A stretch of DNA of 64,000 nt from an uncultured Paracoccaceae bacterium (lineage in GTDB: Bacteria > Pseudomonadota > Alphaproteobacteria > Rhodobacterales > Rhodobacteraceae). Position 1 is the stretch's first letter. Every line of letters starts with the position of its first letter. Position numbers and translations under genes: made by a program. Of this stretch, positions 16,065 through 25,369 are shown in pieces. The stretch is from assembly GCA_947311485.1 (NCBI GenBank), contig CAMZLM010000007.1, positions 1-64,000 of the forward strand, given 5' to 3'. Below the pieces are notes generated by a model. The model saw nothing but the letters and a program-made list of their open reading frames with translations. It made no database searches and had not been told where the DNA came from.

Positions 16065-17513
16065 ATGTTTGATATTCGACCCGCAGCTTATGTAATTGGA
16101 ATGTTGGTGGCCGTGCTGGGCGCGACCATGGTTGTTCCTATGTTTATGGATGTTTACGACGGGAACGGCCATTGGCAGGTGTTTGCCTTGTCAGCCTTGC
16201 TGACCTGTTCGACCGGCGGCTCGATTGCGCTGGCCTGTGCGAATGCGACCTCCCGGGGGTTAACCATTCAACAGACGTTTTTGCTGACCACGGCGGTATG
16301 GGCGGTTTTGCCGGTTTTTGCCGCTTTGCCGTTGATGTTCGGGGCCACCCAAAGCACGGTTGTGGATGGTTTTTTCGAGGCGCTCTCGGCCCTGACGACA
16401 ACAGGGGCGACGGTTTTGTCCGGTCTGGATGATTTGCCGCGCGGGTTGTTGTTGTGGCGGTCCATGTTGCAGTGGTTCGGCGGGGTAGGGATTATTGTTG
16501 TGGGAATGGTTTTCCTGCCGGAACTGCGGGTTGGGGGCATGCAGATATTCAGGACGGAAGCTTTTGATACCAGAGGAAAAATTCTGCCCAAAGCCGCCGA
16601 AATAGCCAAGTCGATTGCGAATATCTATGTGGGGCTGACGTTGATGTGTCTGGTGGCCTTTCTGGCGGTCGGGATGCCTGTTTTTGATGCGATCAACCAT
16701 GCGCTGACGACGCTGTCCACCGGCGGGTTTTCCACACATGACGCGTCTTTCGGGGCCTTTAGCGGTACGCCGGAATATGTGGCTTCCTTGTTTATGATTC
16801 TGGCGAGCCTGCCGTTTGTGCGGTTTGTGCAAATGGTGGCTGGGTCATCGCGGCCTTTGTTCCACGATCAGCAGGTACGGGGGTTTATGAAGGTCACGAT
16901 CGTGTTGATTGTCGCCCTTACGTTGCACCGGTTTTTCGTGGCGGGGGAACATTTCGAAGTGTCCCTGCGGGAGGCGGTTTTTAACGTGACCTCGATTCTC
17001 AGCGGCACAGGGTTTGCCAGTGCGGATTATCAATTGTGGGGCAGCTTTTCGGTTACGCTGTTTTTCTTTATGGGGTTGATCGGGGGCTGTGCGGGGTCAA
17101 CCTGTTGTTCGGTCAAGATTTTCCGCTTTCAGCTGTTGTTTGCCTCGATCAAGACCCAGATTCGCAAGATCCACTATCCGCACGGGGTGTTTACCCCGCA
17201 ATACGAAGGCCGCCCCGTACCAGAGGAGGTCATGTCCTCGGTGATGGCATTTTTTGTGATGTTTCTGGTGATCCTCGGGGTTCTTTCCGGTTTGCTGGGG
17301 CTGACGGGGCTGGATTTTGTCACATCGGTTTCCGGTGCGGCAACGGCGTTGGCCAATATCGGGCCGGGGCTGGGGGATGAAATCGGGCCGGCGGGAAATT
17401 TTGCCAATATCAACGACACAGCGAAATGGTTGTTGATGGCGGGCATGTTGATTGGCCGACTAGAGGTCATGACCGTGCTGGTCCTGTTTTCGATTAACTT
17501 CTGGAGAGGCTGA
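16065..17513 (+). CDS. trkH: TrkH-family potassium uptake protein
   Basis: 482 residues of a K+ channel-like transporter subunit in the inner membrane, with repeated membrane-pore-membrane units. The four filter segments are recognisable: TTTGATVLSG, TLSTGGFSTHD, ILSGTGFASAD and ALANIGPGLGD. The start MFDIRPAAYVIG at 16065 is the usual N-terminus. The track start adds 12 residues. It normally works with the cytoplasmic regulator TrkA, which is not encoded in this window. Two bases after the stop begins the truncated TPP-enzyme fragment. Confidence 0.93.
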   Translation: MFDIRPAAYVIGMLVAVLGATMVVPMFMDVYDGNGHWQVFALSALLTCSTGGSIALACANATSRGLTIQQTFLLTTAVWAVLPVFAALPLMFGATQSTVVDGFFEALSALTTTGATVLSGLDDLPRGLLLWRSMLQWFGGVGIIVVGMVFLPELRVGGMQIFRTEAFDTRGKILPKAAEIAKSIANIYVGLTLMCLVAFLAVGMPVFDAINHALTTLSTGGFSTHDASFGAFSGTPEYVASLFMILASLPFVRFVQMVAGSSRPLFHDQQVRGFMKVTIVLIVALTLHRFFVAGEHFEVSLREAVFNVTSILSGTGFASADYQLWGSFSVTLFFFMGLIGGCAGSTCCSVKIFRFQLLFASIKTQIRKIHYPHGVFTPQYEGRPVPEEVMSSVMAFFVMFLVILGVLSGLLGLTGLDFVTSVSGAATALANIGPGLGDEIGPAGNFANINDTAKWLLMAGMLIGRLEVMTVLVLFSINFWRG

Positions 17514-17515
17514 CA

Positions 17516-17722
17516 ATGACCCGACAAAAACCGCTGGGTGTGCAGATTTCGCACATGTTGCAGGTACGTGGCGTCGAGGTGATTTTCGGCATTCCCGGTG
17601 TGCACAACATTGAAATGTATCGCGGCATTCAAGAGGCCGGCATCACCCATATTCTGGCGCGCCATGAACAAGGAGCCGGTTTTATGGCCGATGGTTATGC
17701 GCGCGCAACCGGCAAACCTTGA
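17516..17722 (+). pseudogene. N-terminal fragment of a TPP-dependent enzyme
   Basis: A 68-codon ORF encodes the start of an acetolactate synthase-like enzyme: a PYR-domain N-terminus with VEVIFGIPGVHNIEMYRGI and the TPP-activating glutamate in LARHEQGAGFMADGYARATGKP. Such enzymes have about 530-570 residues. Here translation stops right after ATGKP, where family members continue into a GPG-containing segment. The remaining about 1.4 kb is absent: asmA starts 92 bp further on. The sequence resembles the 5-guanidino-2-oxopentanoate decarboxylase type, but that detail is uncertain. It follows trkH by 2 bp and is probably a deletion relic. Confidence 0.8.
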
Positions 17723-17814
17723 TCCATTTAACGCCGGATTGCCTTGTGTAACAGGATGTGATTTCCCTTCGGGCGTGGTTGTACTAGGGTAAAGAAAACA
17801 AACGGAGTTGCGCA

Positions 17815-20139
17815 ATGCGGTGGATTTTTCGAATTATTGTGGCGCTGGTTTTGGTTCTGGCCGTGGCGATGGGCATGGTTTTCATGCTGCCCAGCGACAA
17901 AATCGGTAAAATTGCGTCGGATCAGCTGGAACGCATGACCGGACGCAAATTAACCTTGTCTGGCCGGTTTAGTCCGACGATTTATCCTGTGCTTGGCGTA
18001 AAAACCGGCCCGATCAGCATTTCCAACGCGGATTGGGCCAGTGATCCGGTTATGGTCAAGGCCGAAGGCGCGGCCGTCGGGGTTGGCTTGACGGCCTTGT
18101 TTGGCGGTACGCTCGACGTCAGGAAAATGCAGTTGATCAATCCGGTGATCCATCTGGAAAAGGCCGCAGACGGGCAGGTGAACTGGGATTTCGGGAACGG
18201 CAAGGGGGGATCAAAGGCGGATACGGGGGCGGGCGAAGGTTCCGGCCGCGCGCAAGAGGTATCGCTGGAGCTGGGCGAGGTCGTGTCCGGTATGCTGACG
18301 TATTCGGACCAACAGACCGGCGAGGTTATTACCCTGTCTGACATAAATATGGCGTTGTCCCTACCCAAAGGCGGAAATTTGATGACGCTTGACGGCGGCG
18401 CGAAGTTTCAGGGGGAAAAGGTTAAAATAAACCTGAAACTGACTGATTTAAAACAGTTTATAGCCGGTGATACGGGCGGAATCGATGCCTCTGGGACCTA
18501 TGCCGGTCTGGATTTGGGATTTGCCGGACGGCTCGGCGTTCTTGGCCGTGGTGCGCCTGTGGTGGATGGCCGGTTGAAGGTTCAGGCCAAAAACATGGTG
18601 CCCATCAAGGCGTTGGCCGGGCCAATGCCCGACGCGATCGGCAAGGCAGAGGATCTGAAACTGGATGGTGTGATCCAGTCATCGCTGGCCGGCTTGGCTT
18701 TTGATGGAAATATCGATTTGTCGCTGAACGGATTGCCGGTGAAACTTGCGCTGGAAGCTACCGGAGGCGATGACTGGGCGCAGACGCTGGGTTTCGATAT
18801 CACGGCAAACCTCGCGGCGGGCAAGGCGTTGGCCCTGCGGTTTGACGGGGTTGTGAATGGACAAAAGCAGGCCGCCAGCGGCGCGCTGGATTTTACGTCG
18901 AATGATTTTCGCGGGCTGATGAAGGCCCTGAATATGCCGCTGGATGCCCCTTCCGGCACCCTGAAAAAAGTGGCGCTCAAGGGGGGCTTGTCTGCCACCC
19001 CCGCAGCTGTGAAGCTCAATAAAATGCGCTTGCAGGTTGATGATAATGTACTGTCGGGAAATCTGCTCATTAAAAATGCAAAGAAACCGTATGTGCAGGC
19101 TACGCTAAACAGTCAATCGCTCGATTTGGCACCGTTTGTATCCGAAACATCTGCCGGTGGCGGGGCCGAACCCGCTTCGGTCGGCTGGAGCAAAGAGCCT
19201 CTGCGCATTGTTGGTCTGGATATGCTGGACGCAGATGTGACGCTTAAGGCCAACAAGGTTAATCTGGGCGTAAGCAAGCTGGGCCTGACACATATCAAAC
19301 TGAAGCTGGCAAAAGGTCTGTTGACAGCAAAACTGATTGATGTGCGCGCCTTTAAGGGGGCGATGTCGGGCGTGCTGCACTTGCGCGGGGGCAAACAACT
19401 GGCCTTTGATGCCGATGTTCTGGCCAAGGATATGCGCCTGAAACCGTTGCTTTCAGAATTGCTGGGGATTGATCGGTTGATCGGATCCGGTACCACAAAA
19501 ATGAAACTCGCCGGACGGGGGGGGAGCCTGTATGAGGTGATGAATTCATTGTCAGGCAAAGGCACGATCAATTTCGCCAACGGCGCTTTTCGCGGCATTG
19601 ATCTGGCCGCAATGATGCGCAACCTGAAATCCGCTTTCGGGGGATTTCAGGGGGCCACAGAATTTACCTCGATGACCGGCAGTTTCACCTTGAACAAAGG
19701 TGTGCTCGAAAACGTTGATCTGTCATTGGTCAGCCCGTTGTTCAAGGCAATCGGCAAAGGCAAGGTCGGGATCGGCGGGCGTTTCATGGATTATGTTATC
19801 ACGCCGTCGACCCTGAATGGGGATGCAAAAATCTCGGTGCCGGTGTTTATCACGGGGTCTTGGGATAATCTGAAATTCCGTCCGGATCTGAAAAACCTGA
19901 TCGATTTGGTGCTGCAAGGCAGGCTCAAGGACAATGCCGAAGTGCAAAAAGCCAAAGACAGGCTGAAAAAACTGCGCGCGAAAACCCGTGATCCGAAGAA
20001 AACCGCGGCAGAAGAACTGCGCAAGAAGGTTGCCAAAGAGCTGAACACGACTGCGACAGATGAAAAAATGCTAAAGAAAAAAGCGGAAGAAAAAGTAAAA
20101 GAAGAACTCGGTAATGCGCTGCTTCGGCTTTTGAAGTAA
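17815..20139 (+). CDS. AsmA family protein
   Basis: 774 residues: an N-terminal membrane anchor (about 4-24) and a long repeating beta-groove region exposed to the periplasm, with an AsmA_2-type C-terminal domain (about 540-700, around GKGTINFANGAFRGIDLAAMMRNL). It ends in a highly charged Lys/Glu-rich coil (about 705-774). AsmA-like proteins (AsmA, TamB, YhdP) are thought to move phospholipids between inner and outer membranes. The charged tail is longer than usual. The gene stands alone, between the TPP relic and the repeat hairpin. Confidence 0.88.
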   Translation: MRWIFRIIVALVLVLAVAMGMVFMLPSDKIGKIASDQLERMTGRKLTLSGRFSPTIYPVLGVKTGPISISNADWASDPVMVKAEGAAVGVGLTALFGGTLDVRKMQLINPVIHLEKAADGQVNWDFGNGKGGSKADTGAGEGSGRAQEVSLELGEVVSGMLTYSDQQTGEVITLSDINMALSLPKGGNLMTLDGGAKFQGEKVKINLKLTDLKQFIAGDTGGIDASGTYAGLDLGFAGRLGVLGRGAPVVDGRLKVQAKNMVPIKALAGPMPDAIGKAEDLKLDGVIQSSLAGLAFDGNIDLSLNGLPVKLALEATGGDDWAQTLGFDITANLAAGKALALRFDGVVNGQKQAASGALDFTSNDFRGLMKALNMPLDAPSGTLKKVALKGGLSATPAAVKLNKMRLQVDDNVLSGNLLIKNAKKPYVQATLNSQSLDLAPFVSETSAGGGAEPASVGWSKEPLRIVGLDMLDADVTLKANKVNLGVSKLGLTHIKLKLAKGLLTAKLIDVRAFKGAMSGVLHLRGGKQLAFDADVLAKDMRLKPLLSELLGIDRLIGSGTTKMKLAGRGGSLYEVMNSLSGKGTINFANGAFRGIDLAAMMRNLKSAFGGFQGATEFTSMTGSFTLNKGVLENVDLSLVSPLFKAIGKGKVGIGGRFMDYVITPSTLNGDAKISVPVFITGSWDNLKFRPDLKNLIDLVLQGRLKDNAEVQKAKDRLKKLRAKTRDPKKTAAEELRKKVAKELNTTATDEKMLKKKAEEKVKEELGNALLRLLK

Positions 20140-20148
20140 TCGGCATGT

Positions 20149-20230
20149 ATTTCGAATTTGCCTAAATATCCCCGCCGGAGGCATAAAAGTTTTAATGCCT
20201 CCGGCGGGGATATTTTAACGAATTCGAAAT
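20149..20230. repeat. Inverted pair of a roseobacter-type intergenic repeat
   Basis: Two head-to-head copies of a repeat read outward: ATGCCTCCGGCGGGGATATTT, 5 nt, then AATTCGAAAT. Together they form a perfect 21-bp stem (20164-20184 with 20195-20215), a 10-nt loop, and a further 10-bp outer stem (20149-20158 with 20221-20230). It can terminate asmA transcription through its ATATTTT end. Related single copies lie at 36740 and 43009 in this window. Confidence 0.85.
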
Positions 20231-20294
20231 GAATAAGTGTAAAATTGCGCATACGGTACAGGCTGGGAAGCCGATGGCCGTCGAAGTCGAAGTG

Positions 20295-20327
20295 CCCCGC
20301 TTTACGTTTGTAAAGCGGGGTTTTTTA
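20295..20327 (+). terminator. Strong rho-independent terminator facing guaA
   Basis: CCCCGCTTTAC pairs with GTAAAGCGGGG around a GTTT loop, followed by TTTTTTATT. It lies on the plus strand, just outside the 3' end of the leftward guaA gene, and stops rightward transcription from the asmA side. It comes 65 bp after the repeat hairpin, so it may end a short separate transcript. Confidence 0.85.
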
Positions 20328-21893
20328 TTCCCACTCGATGGTGCCGGGCGGTTTTGAGGTGATGTCATAGGTGACACGGTTGATGCCTTCGACCTCGTTG
20401 ATGATCCGTGTGGCGGTTTCGCCAAGGAATTCATGGCTGAAGGGATAGTAATCCGCTGTCATACCATCCACCGACGTCACAGCGCGCAAGGCGCAGGCAA
20501 AGTCATAAGTGCGCCCATCGCCCATCACGCCGACAGTACGGACCGGCAGGATGGCAACGAAGGCTTGCCAGATGTCGTCATACAATCCGTGTTTGCGGAT
20601 CTGGTCGATGTACACCGCATCCGCCTTGCGCAGGATTTCGAGCTTCGGACGGGTGATTTCGCCGGGGCAGCGGATCGCGAGGCCGGGACCGGGGAAGGGG
20701 TGACGCCCGATGAAGGATTTGGGCAGACCCAGTTCCATTCCCAGCGCGCGGACCTCGTCCTTGAACAATTCGCGCAGCGGTTCCACCAGTTTCAGGCCCA
20801 TTTTTTCAGGCAGGCCACCGACGTTGTGGTGGCTTTTGATGGTGACAGATGGCCCGCCGGAGAAGCTGACGCTTTCGATCACATCGGGGTAAAGCGTCCC
20901 TTGGGCAAGGAATTTTGCGCCGCCCACGGCGCTGGCGTGTTTCTGGAACACGTCGATGAACAGCTTACCGATAATCTTGCGTTTGGTTTCCGGATCGGAC
21001 ACGCCATCCAGTTGGCCAAGGAACAATTCCTGTTCTTCTGCGTGGATCAGAGGCATTTTATATTCGTCGCGGAACATGGCGACGACTTCTTCGGCTTCGC
21101 CCTGACGCAACAAGCCGTGGTCGACAAATACACATGTTAACTGGTCGCCGATTGCCTCGTGGATCAGTACGGCGGCGACAGAGGAATCCACCCCGCCGGA
21201 CAGGCCGCAGATCACCTTGGCATCGCCAACGGTTTCACGGATTTTGCGGATGGCTTCCTCGCGGTAGGCCCCCATGGTCCAGTCGCCGCTGAAACCGGCC
21301 AGTTTGACGAAGTTTTCGTAAAATTTCGCCCCGTTCGGGGTGTGGTGGACCTCCGGGTGGAACTGCACCGCATAAAAATTGCGCGCCACATCTGCGGTGA
21401 TGGCAAAGGGGGCGTTGGGAGAGGTGCCGTAGACCTGAAATCCCGGGGCAATTTCGCTGACGTGATCGCCGTGGGACATCCAGACCTGTTCTTTGTCGTC
21501 ATCGGCGGTAAACCAGCCATCCAGCAGCGGAATGTGGTCGGCGGTCGGTGTGACAAAGGCGCGGCCGAATTCGGCGGTGCCATGGCCGGTTTCGACCTTG
21601 CCGCCGAGCATGTGCATCATCACTTGCTGGCCATAGCAAATCCCCAGCAAAGGCACGCCAAGTTCAAAGACGCTGGCCGGCGGACGGGGGGAACCGTCGT
21701 CGATCACGCTGGCGGGGCCACCGGAGAGGATCACGGCCTTGGGCGCGAAATCGGCCAGAAAAGCGCCTGTCACCTTTTGATAGGGGTGAATTTCGCAATA
21801 GACGTTCAACTCCCGCAGGCGGCGCGCAATCAGCTGCGTTACCTGTGAGCCAAAGTCGATGATGAGGAGGCGGTCATGGGATGTATCTGTCAT
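20325..21893 (-). CDS. guaA: GMP synthase (glutamine-hydrolysing)
   Basis: Converts XMP to GMP, using glutamine as the ammonia source. 522 residues: a class I glutamine amidotransferase domain with the nucleophile Cys86 in GICYGQQ and the HPEV His near 180, then the ATP pyrophosphatase domain with the P-loop SGGVDSS (about 230-236) and the C-terminal dimerisation domain ending PPGTIEWE, the universal GuaA terminus. No strong ribosome-binding site is seen before the ATG. guaB is not in the window. Confidence 0.97.
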   Translation of the reverse strand: MTDTSHDRLLIIDFGSQVTQLIARRLRELNVYCEIHPYQKVTGAFLADFAPKAVILSGGPASVIDDGSPRPPASVFELGVPLLGICYGQQVMMHMLGGKVETGHGTAEFGRAFVTPTADHIPLLDGWFTADDDKEQVWMSHGDHVSEIAPGFQVYGTSPNAPFAITADVARNFYAVQFHPEVHHTPNGAKFYENFVKLAGFSGDWTMGAYREEAIRKIRETVGDAKVICGLSGGVDSSVAAVLIHEAIGDQLTCVFVDHGLLRQGEAEEVVAMFRDEYKMPLIHAEEQELFLGQLDGVSDPETKRKIIGKLFIDVFQKHASAVGGAKFLAQGTLYPDVIESVSFSGGPSVTIKSHHNVGGLPEKMGLKLVEPLRELFKDEVRALGMELGLPKSFIGRHPFPGPGLAIRCPGEITRPKLEILRKADAVYIDQIRKHGLYDDIWQAFVAILPVRTVGVMGDGRTYDFACALRAVTSVDGMTADYYPFSHEFLGETATRIINEVEGINRVTYDITSKPPGTIEWE

Positions 21894-22122
21894 AGGCGCG
21901 GTTTAGGCGTGCGGGCGGATTCGCGCAAGCCTGATTGCGGAAAATGGTCGCTTGTGGAGGGTTTTCAGCCAGATCAATACAGGTATTTTGCCAAAAAACG
22001 ACAGGGAATGTCGCACATGGCAACTGTCGAGGCGAATTTATCCGCCGCAGGGCTGGGCGGGGCATTAGAACGGTCCTAACATGTCACCCAAGGCTAAACT
22101 GCCCTCTGTAAAGGTTTCTTAA

Positions 22123-23673
22123 ATGTCCGAAGCTGCTGTCACACCTGTTCGCCGTCGTACCCGTGGGGGCGGCGGGGCTGCACGCCGTGCCGAACGTAAC
22201 GCGATTCAGGTTGAATTCGCCAAGTATATCGAACGCAATATTCCGAATTTCGAGGTCCTGAACGAAGAAGCCTTGCAAATAATCGAGGCGAATGCCGAAC
22301 AGGTTCTTGAAGAAATCGGGGTGAATTTTCCGGATAATCCGGTGGCGCTGCAACGGTGGCGGGATGCGGGGGCGGACGTGCAGGGCGAACGCGTGCGTTT
22401 GCCGCGCGGATTGGCACGGGAGCTGATTAAAACCGCGCCAAGCGCGTACATCCAGCACGCCCGAAATCCGGCGCGCAATGTGCGGGTCGGGGGCAATTCG
22501 ATGGTATTGGCACCGGTATACGGGCCGCCGTTTATTCGCGATCTGGACGGCGGGCGGCGGTATGCCACCATGGATGATTTCCGCAAGATCGTCAAACTGA
22601 CCTACATGTCCAAATGGCTGCACCATTCCGGCGGTACGGTTTGCGAACCAACGGATGTTGCCGTGAACAAGCGGCATCTGGATATGCTCTATGCGCATAT
22701 GACCCTGTCGGACAAACCCTATATGGGGTCTGTTACCGCACCGGAGCGGGCCGAGGATTCCGTGCGTATGTCGGAGATCCTGTTCGGCGGGTCGATCAAG
22801 GATAAATGCGTGATGACCTCGTTGATCAACGTCAATTCGCCGATGACCTTTGACGATATCATGATGGGGGCGATGGATGTTTACGCCAAAAACAATCAGG
22901 CATGCATCCTGTCGCCGTTTATCGTTGGCGGCGCGATGGCACCGGTTTCTGTGGCGGGAACGCTGACGCAGGCCTTGGCCGAGGGGCTGGCGGGTGTGGC
23001 CTATAACCAGCTGTGCAATCCCGGTGCGCCGGTGATTATGGGGGCGTTTGTGACCTCGATTGACATGAATTCGGGTGCGCCGACCTTTGGCACGCCGGAA
23101 GCGTCGAAAATTCTGTATGGGATGGGGCAATTGGTGCGCCGGTTGAACCTGCCGTTCCGGTCTGGTGGCGGGTTGTGTGGATCCAAATTACCGGATGCAC
23201 AGGCGGCCTATGAAACCGCCAACACGCTGAATGCGGCGTTGTTGGGCGGGGTGAATTTCTGTCTGCACGCGGCGGGGTGGCTCGAAGGCGGGCTGGTGGC
23301 GTCGATTGAAAAGCTGGTGATGGATGCGGATCAGCTGGGTGTTTTACATTCTCTGGCCGAAGGCATCGACATGTCCGAAGATGCCCAGGCCATGGGAGCA
23401 ATTGCCGAAGTCGGGCCGGGGGGGCATTATCTGGGCTGCGCCCACACACAGGCCAATTTCAAAAATAGTTTCTGGAAATCCGGTGTGCTGGATTACAAGC
23501 CTTTTGAAACATGGGCCGAGGATGGCGAGCGTGATACGATGACACTGGCGGCGGCCAAGGCGCAAAAAATGCTGACAGAATATCAGCAACCGCCCCTGGA
23601 CCCGGCGATTGATGCGGCGTTGCAGGCCTATGTTGCCGAACGCAAGGCCAGCGAACCGGATGCTTTTGGCTAA
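22123..23673 (+). CDS. Trimethylamine methyltransferase (MttB) superfamily protein, non-pyrrolysine
   Basis: 516 residues of the MttB superfamily (PF06253): a TIM-barrel corrinoid methyltransferase that moves a methyl group from a quaternary or tertiary amine to a corrinoid protein. The frame is open throughout without an internal amber codon, so it belongs to the group lacking pyrrolysine, which includes the glycine betaine methyltransferase MtgB. The ribosome-binding site AAAGG lies 8 nt before the ATG. The ProXWV betaine importer is encoded 3 kb downstream, which makes betaine or a related osmolyte the leading substrate guess. No corrinoid protein gene is adjacent. Confidence 0.88.
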   Translation: MSEAAVTPVRRRTRGGGGAARRAERNAIQVEFAKYIERNIPNFEVLNEEALQIIEANAEQVLEEIGVNFPDNPVALQRWRDAGADVQGERVRLPRGLARELIKTAPSAYIQHARNPARNVRVGGNSMVLAPVYGPPFIRDLDGGRRYATMDDFRKIVKLTYMSKWLHHSGGTVCEPTDVAVNKRHLDMLYAHMTLSDKPYMGSVTAPERAEDSVRMSEILFGGSIKDKCVMTSLINVNSPMTFDDIMMGAMDVYAKNNQACILSPFIVGGAMAPVSVAGTLTQALAEGLAGVAYNQLCNPGAPVIMGAFVTSIDMNSGAPTFGTPEASKILYGMGQLVRRLNLPFRSGGGLCGSKLPDAQAAYETANTLNAALLGGVNFCLHAAGWLEGGLVASIEKLVMDADQLGVLHSLAEGIDMSEDAQAMGAIAEVGPGGHYLGCAHTQANFKNSFWKSGVLDYKPFETWAEDGERDTMTLAAAKAQKMLTEYQQPPLDPAIDAALQAYVAERKASEPDAFG

Positions 23674-23702
23674 AATCCAAGCGTTTTTTTTCGATGAATT
23701 TG

Positions 23703-23737
23703 AATGCCCCCTGCCCAATGGTAAGGGGGCATTAATT
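23703..23737 (+). terminator. Terminator after the mttB-type gene
   Basis: AATGCCCCC and GGGGGCATT pair around a 13-nt loop and are followed by AATT. It lies 30 bp beyond the stop codon. Confidence 0.7.
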
Positions 23738-24074
23738 GTATTGAGTATACAAGACGACACAGAAATATCGGTTCCATAAGGTGTCTTGATTGATGCCTGT
23801 TACAAAACAAAGAAGCGTCAAATTGGAAACAAATTTACGCCACATTGTTTGGTATAAAGGAACTGTAGTGGGCGGTTTGCCCTTGGTCTCTGCTCCTTAT
23901 GGGGCTTGTTAACGAGTAGGTGGGTTTATGGTTGTTGCGAGTATTTTTGCTTCGGGAATTCTTATCGGTTTTGTGGTGGGGTTCATTAGCTTTACACTGA
24001 TCTACGCATTTTTGGCGTAACTTTTTAATTTTATCAATATGATACAGGGTGATCTTCGTTCCGGATTGCCTTTG
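23738..24074. other. Intergenic region between mttB-type gene and glycerate kinase gene
   Basis: About 337 bp, clearly lower in G+C than the neighbours. It holds a TATAAA box near 23850 preceded by AT-rich sequence and the 30-codon ORF at 23928, which together could form a small independent gene. Nothing else is recognised. Confidence 0.4.
23928..24020 (+). CDS. Possible 30-residue single-span membrane peptide
   Basis: A short ORF below the track cutoff reads MVVASIFASGILIGFVVGFI followed by SFTLIYAFLA. It is one continuous hydrophobic span with no charged residue, which suits an inner-membrane small protein. AGGTGG lies about 7 nt before the ATG. It is not antisense to any gene: the glycerate kinase gene ends at 24075. 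Random AT-rich sequence rarely gives an uninterrupted, uncharged span with a ribosome-binding site, but no homologue is known to me. Confidence 0.45.
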   Translation: MVVASIFASGILIGFVVGFISFTLIYAFLA

Positions 24075-25328
24075 TCATATCTGCGGTTCTATCACAATTG
24101 CACGGAAATCATTGACGTTCGTCAGGGTCGGCCCTGTGATCAGCTGCGCCCCTAGTGCTGCGAAAAAGCTGTGCGAATCGTTTTCGGCCAAGGCCTGTTT
24201 CGGGTCCAGTCCACGGTCCTGTGCGGCGGTCTGGCTGTCTGGCCCAATGATCGCGCCGGCAACTTCGGCGGCACCATCCACGCCGTCGGTATCCCCCGCC
24301 AGCACATGAATGCCCGGCTGACCGTTCAGCGCGACAAGGGCTGCCAATACGAATTCCGCATTTGGCCCACCGATCCCGTCGCCGCGTCGGGTAACGGTGC
24401 ATTCGCCACCGGACAGCAGTAGAACCGGTGCATCATCTGCTTTTAACCCTGTCTGGATCTGTCTTGCCTGCGCAATCTGGCGGTTGGCTTCGTCGCGGGC
24501 TTCGCCTTCGATGGCATCGCCAAGGATCTGCACGCGGAAACCCTGTGCTTTGGCGTGATCGCGCGCGGCCGCCAAGGAGGCCGACGGGGCGGCGATGATC
24601 CGGTTCTCCACATGGGACAAGCGCGGGTCGTTTGGCGGGATAACACTGCTTTGGCGCAGGGCCTCAAGCGCGGTTTCGGGCATTGGAATTTGCCATTCTT
24701 TCACAATGTCCAGCGCATCTTGTGGCGTGCTTGGTTCGCCCACAGTCACCCCCGAGGCAATATCCGCCGGATTGTCGCCCGGCACATCGGAAATCATCAA
24801 GGTCAACATTTTGGCGCGGGTTGCCGCCGCCATTTGCCCGCCTTTGATCCGGCTAAGGTGCTTGCGGACCACATTCATTTGCGCAATCGGTGCGCCGGAG
24901 GCCAGCAAGGCCTGATGAACGGCCTGTTTATCGGCCAGAGTCATCTGTCCCGCCGGTGCGCAGAGCAAAGCAGAGCCGCCACCTGAAATCAGGTTCAGCA
25001 CAAAATCATCAGGTGAAAGACCTTGTAACAAGGTCAACATCCGTTCCGTCGTCGCCATGCCCATGGCGTCCGATACCGGATGCGCGGCTTCGACGATTTC
25101 GATACCTTTGCAGGGGCGGGCATAGCCATAGCGGGTCAGGACCAGCCCCTCGCAAGGCCCCCAAACGGTTTCTACGGCCTCGGCCATGCGGGCAGAGGCC
25201 TTGCCCGCACCAATCACCAGAACACGGCCAGCAGGTTTGGTTGGCAGCACTGCAGGAATAACCTGCATCGGGTCCGCTTTGGCCACGGCAATGTCGAATA
25301 GATTGGCTAGAAACGGGATGTGGTGCAT
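24075..25328 (-). CDS. Glycerate 2-kinase (MOFRL family)
   Basis: 417 residues: an N-terminal DUF4147 domain with VLVIGAGKASARMAEAVE, the ISGGGSALLCAP loop near residues 115-126 and VRKHLSRIKGG, then a C-terminal MOFRL domain with LLLSGGECTVTRRGDGIGGPNAEF and AGDTDGVDGAAEVAGA. These enzymes phosphorylate glycerate to 2-phosphoglycerate in the serine cycle and in glycolate or tartronate breakdown (GckA/TtuD). It stands alone in the minus orientation. A one-carbon link with the nearby methyltransferase is possible but not shown. Confidence 0.92.
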   Translation of the reverse strand: MHHIPFLANLFDIAVAKADPMQVIPAVLPTKPAGRVLVIGAGKASARMAEAVETVWGPCEGLVLTRYGYARPCKGIEIVEAAHPVSDAMGMATTERMLTLLQGLSPDDFVLNLISGGGSALLCAPAGQMTLADKQAVHQALLASGAPIAQMNVVRKHLSRIKGGQMAAATRAKMLTLMISDVPGDNPADIASGVTVGEPSTPQDALDIVKEWQIPMPETALEALRQSSVIPPNDPRLSHVENRIIAAPSASLAAARDHAKAQGFRVQILGDAIEGEARDEANRQIAQARQIQTGLKADDAPVLLLSGGECTVTRRGDGIGGPNAEFVLAALVALNGQPGIHVLAGDTDGVDGAAEVAGAIIGPDSQTAAQDRGLDPKQALAENDSHSFFAALGAQLITGPTLTNVNDFRAIVIEPQI

Positions 25329-25369
25329 GGGGAAACTCCTGGGGCTGATGCCAGGCGATCAAAACCGGT

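Noticed and set aside
16260-16832. 190-residue minus-strand ORF inside trkH
   Set aside because: It is a shadow of trkH in the opposite strand, with Gln/Arg/His-rich nonsense composition.
22081-22122. 13-codon leader peptide before the mttB-type gene
   Set aside because: The ATG at 22081 gives MSPKAKLPSVKVS ending directly at the gene start, but there is no ribosome-binding site or codon bias, and the last codons merely contain the AAAGG site of mttB.
22123-23673. Pyrrolysine-containing MttB
   Set aside because: There is no in-frame TAG in the open frame of full length, so the protein belongs to the non-pyrrolysine group.
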